64,000 nucleotides of DNA from Mesocentrotus franciscanus (Eukaryota; Echinodermata; Echinoidea; Camarodonta; Strongylocentrotidae). The notes below the pieces were generated by a model, which saw only the letters and a program-made list of their open reading frames with translations, was not told the origin of the DNA and did no database searches. The translations under genes were made by a program, and so were the position numbers. Below, one piece after another: positions 33,901 through 45,900 of the stretch (its first letter is position 1; the number at the start of each line of letters is the position of its first letter). The stretch covers positions 26,669,813-26,733,812 of the forward strand of contig CP137671.1 of the NCBI GenBank assembly GCA_037976565.1, in the 5' to 3' direction.

Positions 33901-36900
33901 AAATATGAACACAGGTGGAGAACGCGTGCAAGCTCTGTCATAGCAACGCCTGTCCAGCACCAACCAAACATGATCAATATCGACATTGCGAAAGACGTAA
34001 TCGTAATTTCAAAAGCGAATGATGCTTTCAAAATCACACGGAGAATAGAGTGTGTGCTAGGTACTTATAATGTAAAACTTGTAGTGTGTTGAGCAACGTA
34101 GAATTGTAAAAAAAACGGATCATATATGTTGCCAGATCCTGTGCAAAGTGTGTAAAGAGTTCGTCCCGAAAGGACATCGGTGTTACATGCAGAAAAAGAG
34201 TAGACAGCGTGGGCATGTGGACGCTGATATGACTGGTGATGCAGGAGTGAATGATATAGTGCTAAAATTAGTTCTGATGTGAGTGAATCGGAAGGCGAAT
34301 GTACTCCCCAGCAAAAAAGAAGAAAAAGAAGCAAGCAGATCCGGCCGCCAAATTCATTTTCTTTGATTTTGAATGTACGCAGGATTCCGGGACACACGTA
34401 CCCAACTTTTGTATTGTACAAAAAGCGTGTTCGAAAAAGCGTGTTCAAATTGTTGTTCCGGTCCTGTGTACGAGGAGTGTGGGATCTGCATTACCAAACA
34501 AAAAGTTTTCAAGGGGAAAAACACATGGAGCCCAGTCTTGTGAATGGTTGTTTGGGAGGGAAGAGAACAAGGGGAGTACGGTCGTTGCTCACAATTTTAA
34601 AGGGTACGATGGAGTTTTTATCCAACAATACCTGTACGACAATTGCATCATTCCCAATCTTATCATGTCAGGGGGAATCATGAGCATGACCGTGAAGTTC
34701 AACGTTTTTCGATTCCTCGATTCTCTTAACTTTCTACCTATGCCTTTGTCCTCCCTGTCACCCACATTTGGTATAGAAGAATTAAAGAAAGGGTTCCCCC
34801 CTCACTTTTTCAATACCGACGCCAATGCGAACTATCGCGGTCCTAGTCCGCTGCCCACTATTACAACCCTTGCGGAATGTCGCCAAAGAATCGAGAAGAA
34901 TTTCTCAAGTGGCACGCCGCTGAAGTAGCTTTTGGGAAGGAGTTTGTGATAGAGCGAGAATTGCACGACTACTGTCTGAGCGACGTTGACATTTTAAGAA
35001 GGTGTTTCTGACACTCTTTCAAGAAATCACAATCAATCCAGAATGGGGAGGGGGTGAGGGTGTGGATCCCTTTGAGAATTGCATCACCATCTCCGTCGTG
35101 TGTAATCTCGTGTTTCGGCGTAATTTTCTGAAACCTGACACAATCACCGTTATTCCTCCGAGAGGCTACCCACCGCAAGACGTGCAATCCAACATAGCCC
35201 TCAGATGGTTGACCTTTGTCAGTCAACAGGAGTTGGCATACATCCAACATGCCCATAATGAGGTTGAAGTGACCATCGGACGCTACAAGGTCGATGGATT
35301 GTGTAGACATAATAAAACCATATATGAATTTCATGGTTGTTTCTGGCATGGGTGCCCAAAATGCTACAGCTATAATACTCCATGCGGGCGGAATGGAAAT
35401 CTAAAATGCATGGGTGATTTATAATTGTACCCAAGTACAAGTTCATGACCATGTGGGAGTGTGAGTGGAAAGCATTTGAATCCACATTGTTTGATCCTGA
35501 TTTCAAGTTTGTCAATCCTCACCCAGTACCTCTGAACCCCCGTGCAGCCTTTTACGGGGGTCGCACCAATACCAATTGCTTATATTATGAATGCAAGGAG
35601 GGTGAGAAAATAAGTAGGTCATCCTGAAGTCATCACGTTCCCCTTTAAGGATATTTCGGCGTACTACGGGTTGGTAAGATGCAAAGTACTTCCACCTCGA
35701 AATTTACCCCACGCGGTCTTACCCGCTAAAGTAAATCTCACACTGCGCAAGAGCGAATGCTCCACAGTACGTGGGTTTCCCTCGAACTCATGAAGGCTAT
35801 TGAGAAAGGGTACACGGTATTGAAGATTGAATCTGTTTGGCAATTTTCAGTGCAAAGTCAGCACGATCCAAGTAACGACGCAGAAGGGATTTTTACCGAT
35901 TACATTAACACTTTTCTCAAGATTCAACAGGAGGCTTCTGGATGGCCCGAGTGGTGTAAGACGTATGAGGATAAAGCCCGCAGTAATGAGGGAATTGCCT
36001 TTAATAGAACATCAGAAAATTGTCAAGAACAAAGGGTTGCGATCACTCACTCTTCGGGATGAGGAACAATCTCCCCAGTGTTCAAGCCTTAGATAGCCCT
36101 AAAAATCTGTATGCTTTGTTAACTTCGGATGAAATTGTAGTTACAGATTTAAATTTCATTAACGATGAGGTGGCTGAGGTAAGATCTATCAGAAAGGAGG
36201 AGTTTTAAGAAATGGGCTTTAAATCTAACGTAGTAATAGCTGCCTTTACTACAGCCCAGGCACGCTTGAAACTGTACAATGTGCTCGATCGCCTAGGGGA
36301 TCGAGTTTTGTACTTTGATACCAATAGTGTTATTTACGTTCAGCGGGAGGGGAATCCCCATGAATGGCAGCCCGCGTAAGGTGATTATCTAGGTGATTTA
36401 ACCGATGAGTTTTCTCAGGCGGTCCAAAGAATTACGCGCACCAGTTAGATTATGGCAAGACGAGTTGTAAAGTGAAGGGGATTACACTCAATTTCGACAA
36501 CCAGCAACGTATCTCTTTTGATACTATGAAGAAAATGGTCCACACCCTATAGGGACGGAAGACGAACACACAATCACCGTCACCAATTGAAACGAAGGTA
36601 GCTCGCAAAGATTACAGGGTGGTGTATTTGTCTGTCTCGAAAGACAATAGAAAGTTGCACTAGTTACATGTATAATATAGTTAATTTCTTGGTGTGCAGC
36701 TCCAGCTATGACTAAACAGTCCAATCCTAGAGAAGCAGGTCCTGTTGCAGTTGCTGCAGTCAAATGTCAATTGTGGCTGTCCTGTTGAAGCCGTAGCTAG
36801 CTGCTGTCTTTGTTGCCTTTTCTCCCCCCACTGTTCTACTCTCCTCTGATCACTCCTCTGTATACGTGTCTTCACAACGCGTCTCCATTTGGGGCGGTCT

Positions 36901-39900
36901 GAAGCATAGGCTTCCCAGTTTGTAGGGTTGATTTCACTGGCCTTCATATCCCTCTCGCACACATCCTTGAAGCGAAGGACAGGTCTTCTAACAGCCCTGG
37001 TCTCGGTCGCTAACTCTCCGTACATAATGTCTTTTGGAATGCGGCCGTCCTCCATTCGACTGACATGACCAAGCCATCTCAGTCGTCGTTGTGTTAAAAG
37101 AGCGTAGATGGTCATCATTCCTCCTTTCTTGAGGACATCCTTGTTTGGAACGTGGTCCTGCCATTTGATGCCTAGGATTCGCCTCAAGCAGCGGAGATGG
37201 AAAACATTCAAACGGCGCTCCTGACGTGCATATAGGGTCCACGACTCACTGCCATACAGGAGAGTACTGAGCACACAGGCCTGGTAGATCTTCATTTTTG
37301 TGTTGATGGTTAGTAAAGGGTTCTTCCAGGCCCACTTTGAGAGTCTAGCCATCATGGTTGCTGCCTTGCCAATGCGTAAGTTGATCTCGGGATCGAGGGA
37401 GAGGCTGATGGACATCATGGAGCCGAGGTAAAAAACGAAGTAAAAAATAAAGTCTTAAATTTGTTACCCACCACTTTGAAGAAGCGGGGAAATATGTTGA
37501 TAGTTATGTTATCCAATCTTTTTCAAATTACATTTTCATACTCCTAAGTGTTTGATACTACTTACAAAATTTGTAAAAGCTGTAGACATTGTAAACTTTG
37601 TGAACATTTTTAAATTGTCAGTAAGGATTTCAATGTATGTTATTGTTGTTGTTGTTTTTTAATGTCGAATGATTTGATACTGTCTAATCATCAGTGAATC
37701 CAAGAAAAATGTTAACGCATGACAGTAATAATAATAATGCAACAAATATGTATTGTATACATATTTATAAAAGTTTATTTTTTCATAGTCTCTGCAATTA
37801 TACATAAAATGATTTACAAGCGAAACAAATTTCATGCAGTCTTTTCAAAATACTCTCATTTCTCGTGTCTCTTTGTCTAGGATTTGTGGGTGCGAGAGAA
37901 AGAGAGAACGAGAGAGAGAGAGAGAAAGGGAAAGAGGAAAGTGAGAAGGACTTAAAATGCAGCGCAATGATGATGTAACTACAAACACCGTACGTCTACA
38001 CTATCATCACTATTCTCCTTACACATGTACATGAACGAAATACAGTTTCAAACAACATACACCATGTTTATTTACAAAATGAACAATTAAAAAAAAATCA
38101 TTGTTGAACGGAATACAAAAGAACGATTAATCCTACTTTCTTTAACATTTAAAATATCGAGACTAAGCTTTGTTATCAATTTCTCGTAATATAAAGTCCG
38201 CATCATTCATGTGTACATTGAGTTCGTGTTGAGAATGAATGTAAGCATAAACTTTGCGGTCATTTTATGTTCGATTGAGAGTGAAGCGTGAAAAAATACT
38301 TGACATGCTATTGCCTTTGACTCTATGTAACAAAAAATACTAACAGTATTGGCCACATACAGCGGACCAATGAGACTGTAATGACCGAGTGTTAGAACTC
38401 CAGGCTTGGGCGTGGTTGTCTAAGAAAAAATTGAAATGCAAGTAACACAGTGATGGGTGTCTACCAAAAGAATCAAAGAAATTAGCGTGACCATATTTGT
38501 TAAAATACATGGCAACCTAATAACTACCAGGCTCGTCGTGACGGTCTACATTAACGTTAATGGCCGATGGAAATCTATTTACTGATTTGGGTAATCGGTC
38601 GGCTGGAAAAACGCCCACGAAAATGTATTTTAGTTTAATGTCTGTATCAATCACGCTTTGAATGTGCAAGGAATTCATGCTTTTACCGGGTAATACAAAT
38701 TCTGCAAATTAACTACCAAAGTCCATTGCGACGTTACGGTTTCTGTAAATTTCAATGACACTTTCGTATTCTGCGTATACCAGCACATTGATGGTTTCTG
38801 GAAAAGGTTAGGTAAACTGCATCTCCAGACGCACGTTGCCATTTTTTCGAAGATTGAAACAATCACCGGATGACAAGTCTGGGGTTAAATCAAACGCATA
38901 CAGCGTATAGCCCTGTCCGTAATCTGTTCTGTCAATACGACTTCCTTTGTCCTGAAACATAGAATTGACGCCTGAAATTAGCGTCTGATACGTCAAGATA
39001 TAGGTCGGGTCTTGTTCGGAAAACTTCGGCCTTAGAGGTTTCCAGGGAACCTGTTCGGAGTCTACGTACAACGCCAGAAAATTCAAGTTGTAGTGATGAA
39101 AGTTGAAGTTGAAGTTGAAGGGGTTCTTCCCGGAATCTCCATTAAATGCCACGTTGCTGACACACCCAACGACCAGTTGTTTTAGTATCTGCCCCAACAA
39201 ATAAGACTTTCCCTGATAAAAGACAATTCCCGCGAGGTATGATGAACGTCTTGACATCTGAGCGCCTGATGGGTTTTCTGCCGTTTCCAAATGTTTCGCG
39301 TGGAGGAGGCTTGCTTCCGAGCTCAACTTTACGCGTCTTACATGAAGAGACGCATTCGTGATGACAACCTTGAAGTTTGCATTTTCGGTGTTTTACATGA
39401 GACTCAAAGTACTCTTACTGCGATCCAGCTTAAGTTTAATGTCTACGCCGCCCAGTAGAAGTCGTTCTTGAAAAAAACATGTCCAGGTGGAGAACGCCGA
39501 TCATGTCCAGTTCCCAGCTATTTCTGATGAAATCATAACGTCTCTTCATTCCATCGTTTCCCTTAATAGCAGCCAGGGGGTTACTATCATCCATTAAACC
39601 GGGTGTGTCCTTATAAAATAACGAGGACGTGAGTTGCAGGGGCGGCGATTTCTTTTCATGACAGGGGGGACGAAATGCGAGGGACGAGGGAGCAGTGGCG
39701 TAATGAGCAAAAACGTGGGGGGGCGGCAGAAAAAACACCGCATCACCACCACTCTTACATGTTACATGCAGGCCCCGCGAAACGTTTTTCAAAGTGGGGG
39801 GCTAAAGTATTTACGATCAGGTAGAGCAAAGCTAGCGAAGCAAGTGGAGCGTAAATTGACGTGGGGTCAAGGGGGGCAAAGCCCCGGCGGGGGTCAAGGG

Positions 39901-42900
39901 GCTGAGCCCCATGAAGCTCAGGGGTTTTTAGGCATTTAATTAAGGTGTGATGAGCATCCAGGGGGCAGAGCCCGCGGAAGTTCAGGGGTTTTAGGCATTT
40001 TATCACGGTCAGATGAGCACAATTTTGATACCTTATTTGTGACACTGGCATGCAGGTCACTAATTTGAGTGGGGTCCAGGGTGTGGAGCCTCCAGAAGCT
40101 CAGGGATTTTAGGCATTAAATACGATCAGATGAGCATCCAGGGGCCGCCTTAGGGCCCTGGTGGGGTCCAGGGCGGAGCCCCGGAAGCTCAGGGAAATCA
40201 TGCCATTTCAGCAACATTTGTAAATCACTGGTATCGAATTAGAAATAAACAACGTTTGAATTTTATTTGGGGAAATGCCCTAAGCCCCCCACATCAGTAC
40301 GCAAGTGCGAGGGAGCATAGTGAACGAGAGGGGTGAAGGTGACGGAAGTGACTACCCCTCACAGGTTTTTGAAGTTTTGTTGTATTAAAAGAATACATTT
40401 CTTAGCAAAACTATAGTATAAAAAGCAATGTACTTTTTTCACATTTCACTTTTCTCGGTATTTACTTGTACATTTTGAAGGATATTATGCGACGGAGCGT
40501 AGCTACCGAGTGAGAAGAATTTTGCATTTTTATTTGTCTAAACGCTGCACTCTTGGGCCCTCCAGAGCCTAAAAGTGTGTTGAAGCCTTTAGTCAGTATT
40601 TGCTATACATTTTTTTTTGGCACTTTTTCAAATTTTCAGGGGGGACGATCCCCTAAAAAATTGAGGGGGGACGTGTCCCCGTCCCCCCCCGGGATCGCCG
40701 CCACTGGTGAGTTGAGATTATTTAGCCGCAGGCCCGTAAGTCAGCAGCGTTTCCAGGATCGACCGGTATGGATAGGTGCTGGTTGATGGTGTTATCAGTC
40801 TATCGTTTAGCATCATGTCCACGTCACTAAAGAGCGAGTGCATAAAGACATTTGTTGGGGCGACTTAAGCATTATCGGCCAGGGAAGTACCGTCACCATT
40901 CACCACTTTGACTTAAAGATGCAACAAACTCTGCGACAGGTCGGTTTACTCCTCGGTAGACCCTTAATTGTAGATGAAACTGAATCGGAGTTGCATAGGT
41001 AATGTTGATGAGGGGAAAATTTTCGACCCATTTTCCATTTTCGATCGTGGTTTGAGTGGGCGGAATAGTGAATAAAACATCTTCCGATTTTGAACACTCG
41101 CAGGACAGTCTGTGAATCTTTTCCATGATGAGCAACGTTTGATATTGCGGAGCGGGTTAATTATAAAAAATGTCAGAAGTTTTCCTTCTCTTGGCTTTTT
41201 GCACACTGTTGCGTTCTTTCCTCGGACGTTTCCTTTTATTCTTAATTTTCATCACCTCGGGTTGAAGATCCCGTGCCAACCTTTTGAGGTTAACCGTAGT
41301 AGCGCGCTCCACGTTTTTCTCCGTTCAAGACATCTCGTGCAACATTCATCCCAGTATTTAAAGCTCATATTCTAGGACAATAAATGTCCATTAATTTGGT
41401 ACCTACGGCAAGCCTATGCTATTTCGAAGTTGTTCATTTTCATTGCATATCACAAAAATCTTCTAGCTACTGGATATCCTCAATTGAAATGTCGAAAATA
41501 GCCTCCTCTCTTTGCCTAGAAAGTCAGTCACGGAGCTGGTCCACTATTTGTGACGTCACGCCCGGGGACGAGTATATTCACGTACCCGGATGTTCCATAG
41601 AAAACATGGGCAGAGAGATACGAATTTCTGCTATTTAGTTTCAAAGTTTAGTTTCATAACTCTATGTAGAATTCTTCACCTTCCCTAATATTTCATAGTA
41701 CTAATATCAATTCCCTTTTTCAGAATTATGACATAAACAAGCCAACGATGCGCTATTAGTCGATATTTTCACCATGTAATTTTGTTTGAGTGTGTTGAAT
41801 TTGGTGAGATTGTTTTCGTGTGCTCGGTAAAGTAGATCCGGTCGTTTGGCTTCGTTCGAGTCTTTCTCGCGTTCGGTCTAGCTCGCTTTATACATATACA
41901 CTTTCGATTCACGTACGGTACATATTATATAATTATATCAATTGATAATGGCTGGAGAGTTTGACGAGAACGATCTTTTATGGATTTTGAAGAGTTTATG
42001 GAGAAAGAAGATGGAAGTAATGAAGGAAAAAGGGACGATAGTGCAGACGAGGATGATGGAAGTTGGGCTGAGGACGCAAGTACAAGTGGGGGAGAAGACG
42101 ATAGAGAAGTCGGAGAGCAAGGAGATGTCGACGTTCCTGCAGCTGAGGCCGGGGAGTAGCGGCAGTAGCACCTAGCGCTCTAGACCGAAAATTTCTGTCT
42201 CTTTCGTTCGTTAGCCTCTGATTTGGGTAGGGTCGGCTCCTCTCTTTAGAGACAGAAGCCGACCATAGTGACTGCATTGCAAACTACCGCTTGCGTCCGA
42301 GCATTAAACTAATGCCCAAAATACTACATTTTACCCGATGCATATCCGATGCATTTATTATTGTAAATTAGGCCTAGGCTAAACTACATCGGTTCCACTT
42401 ACCAGATTGACTGTATGATGCGTTTAAGGGTCTTTTTTCGGATTTTCATCGCCGAAATTGAGCTCCAGGCCATGTTAAATTCTTGCAGCCGTATTTTAAA
42501 CTGTTACTGCGCATGGAGGAAGATGACGTCATCCATTGACAGTAACAGTTTAAAATACGGCTGCAAGCATTTCAAGACGGAGCTCAATTTCGGCGATGTA
42601 CGTTCAACAAGCCGCCTAGAGCAGCGGCCTTGTCTTACCTGCCGATTCCGCTCGCTTCACGAACGTTCGTGCAAGAGCCGTATCACTTAATTGCGGATGA
42701 ATATCGTTCATAGACGTCGTCCGCTAAATAGAGGAAACTTGATCTTGTTCAAGTGTGATATATATATTTAAAACAAATATTTAACTGGTTCTGTATCCTT
42801 TTTTGAGGCAGTCAAACACATCCATGATAATTACAGTCACAGTTCTAGGCCTATTCGTTTCACAAAACTGCTCCTGTACCTTATCTGATGACAAGATAAT

Positions 42901-45900
42901 GTATTATGTACACCCACCTATTCATACCTGCATATGATTTAACCTTATTTTCCAAGCAGTAAACCCGTCTTAAAACTCTACCAAAAAGGATAATGTGAGG
43001 ATATAAAAAGAAATCAGCGACTGGAAAACGTTGCTTAGTTATTCTTCATTCAAATAAAAACAGAAAATCTATCACATAAACTCGTTAACAAGAACAATTC
43101 TAAGCTCTAACAGGATAGCATTTACGTGGGCATATCATTGGCATTCACTCACTCAGCCCATGATCCCCGGTCGTGACGTCAAGAATAGAGGACCCGGCAA
43201 TTCCGTGCATTTCCGGGTTTCCGACTTCGAGATTTTGGTGGAGTTTACTCGCATAAATTTACTATTCTGAATTTTTTTTGTCGGTTGAACGCCATTTAGT
43301 GTTATTCTGGGGGTTAAAAGCTTTCTATTGATGTGATTATCTCAATATTTGGGATTATCCTAGAATTTCACCTTTAAGGCTTTCTTTCCGATAAGTTTTC
43401 CTCCTTCTTTGAGAAACGGGACAGCAGACCGTAGCATCCCCTTCAGCATACTACCAAACCCTCCCCGATATAGGCCTTCGTAGCTCATGATGCCGTCTAA
43501 AAAAGAAAAATTTGTTTTCGAGTAGATCGAAAATGTAGTTTCACGACTACTTTCCCACTTTGAAATGGTATCTTTTCACCAAAGTCGTTCCTTATATCTA
43601 CCTGTATAGGATCGACGTAGTTTGTTTTAACAGGATGGTAATGAGGCATCCGGTAGGACTGAGAAATCACTTGTCCAGCCTTCTTAGGGTTCGTGGGAAC
43701 AATGCGTTGCAAGGGTGCACTTACATCACACACCCTTTGATTTTCTATGATATCCGTGTACACGTACAATGCAAATAGTCCTCCGTTGATATCGGGTAAG
43801 AACGAAGCTTGTGTATTTCCCGTGAGATTTTTCCTCGAAAAACCAAGAAGTTGGGCCAATCCTGAGCAAAGGTCAAATTCAGCTTTGTACGTCAGTGGGT
43901 TGATGTTGAATTGTGCGTTATTCTTCAAACTCCCTGGAAAAAATTCGTTCGGTGCCATGCATATACTCTCTGCGTCGCTGTACTGCCCTTCGGGTAGCCG
44001 ATCCGGGCCGATAATTTGTTCTCCCACGGAAAAGATGTATCTGTTGTTCTCATGATTGACATTTGACCAACAGTGTGGATAAATGATATCTCCCAGGGCA
44101 ACTTCCCATTCTCCACGTAAATTCAGAGGTGTGGCCAATTTGGTGGTAAAACTTGTCAGAGTATTATTGGGAAAATAGTCAAATGAACTGTTGCTGGGGA
44201 GTGTTACATAGACTTCATCTTCACTCTTCATGATTGGAACGCATAATAAATATTTTACGGCACGTCATTCAATTTTTTAATATTATCTACCCATTGGTTG
44301 AAAGATGAAGGATAGCCTAAATACTTTACGAGGTATTCTGTTTTACCCCCTCGTTTACGCTCCTTCAATATTTTCTCAACTCGATATACATCGTCTTTCC
44401 CCTTGTTAACTTTCTGAAGCTCTTGCTCGTAAAGGGTCCCTAGCACTTTTTCTCCGTGGTCGTCAACCAAGTCATACACAGGTACGTCCCGTTTCTTCCT
44501 TTGTTTTACGTTGAATACTTCTTCCGTCCTATTAGGAAGATAACCCTTTTCAAAAGTCCGTTTATCTTTACTAATGCGAGCCCGTTCCCCCACGCTGTAC
44601 TCTGAAGATTTAACGTTGGATGATTTAGATTTTGATTCGTACAGCGTTTTACACACACCCCCTCGTTTTCTTTGTTTACCAAAATTGGTCTTGTCTTAAT
44701 AGACCGATGATAAGAATTGTAGGCATGTATTAATTTAATCAGGACAGGCATGTATTTCAGAGTGTTGCGATGGGTAAAGTACTTGTACAATAAGGATGTA
44801 CATTGTACATCCTTTCCTTGAGAGTGCGAATGAACCTCACTATACCATACAGGCTTTGACCGTGTTTTGGGTAGTGTAAAACAAAATGTCCTTTTCTTTG
44901 AGAAAAGACTGAAATAGTCTGTAAATTCAGTCCCTTTATCCGTTTGAATATGATAAGGTTCCCGCTTTGACCTTTGGATAATTTTTTGGAGTGCTGATAC
45001 TAAACTTTTTCCCGTCTTATCTTGAAGAGGAATTACCATGCAAATTTGGATAGAACGTCTATGCATGTCAACAAGTACTTATATCCAGCATTATGTCTGG
45101 ACAGAGAGGACATATCCACCAAGTCTATCTGCCAAACATCATCCATCCCATAGGCCATGACTCTACTTCTCGTAAATTTTCGTCTCACAGGACGATGAAG
45201 AGTATAGGTATCATTTCCTTTCAGCCATTGCTTGATTTGTTTTCTCGCGTATCCGGACACCTACCCCCTGAATATCCACCCCAGATAACCACCCTAAGAT
45301 AACCACCTTCTAGGACAACTACCCTCTAGGACAACTACCCCCAGGGCAACCACCCTCTAGGACGAATATCCCCTAGGACAACTACCCCCGGACAACTACC
45401 TCTCAGACAACTACCACCTAGGACAACTATACCCGGACAACTACCCCCAGACAACTAACCCCTAGGACAACTACCCCCCGGCCAACTACTCCCGGACAAC
45501 AACCCTCAGACAACTACCCCCTAGGATAGTTGTCCTAGAGGATGGTTGTTCAGGGGGTAGGTGTCCTAGAACCGTTTTCTCGACAAGTCAAACACACCCT
45601 CTTTCTTGACAAATCGAAACAACATCTCTGCACCACTAAAACCAGTGTATCTTTCGCAAGTTTTCTTCCATTACCCAATCGTCACCCGCTCCACATTCGC
45701 AAGTAACCACGTGCACATCACTAATGACATTCATCATACACTTCAATCTGGTTATAAGCGGGAAAACTATTCGCACGAAAATATGAGAATGCAACAAAAG
45801 TAGTGTTCTATTTTTTCATACGTAAACGTCATTGCTACTTTAATTAAACCATATAACATAAAAAAAAGAAAAAAGAAACGGGAGTATTATCACATTTTCA

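Noticed and set aside
36988..37242. 84-codon frame on the minus strand
   Set aside because: Out-of-frame shadow of the retrotransposon C-terminal frame.
43560..44055. Two plus-strand open frames
   Set aside because: Antisense shadows of the penton-type gene.
45255..45566. Repeat array considered as CRISPR
   Set aside because: No spacers; the units abut and vary in length. It is a minisatellite.
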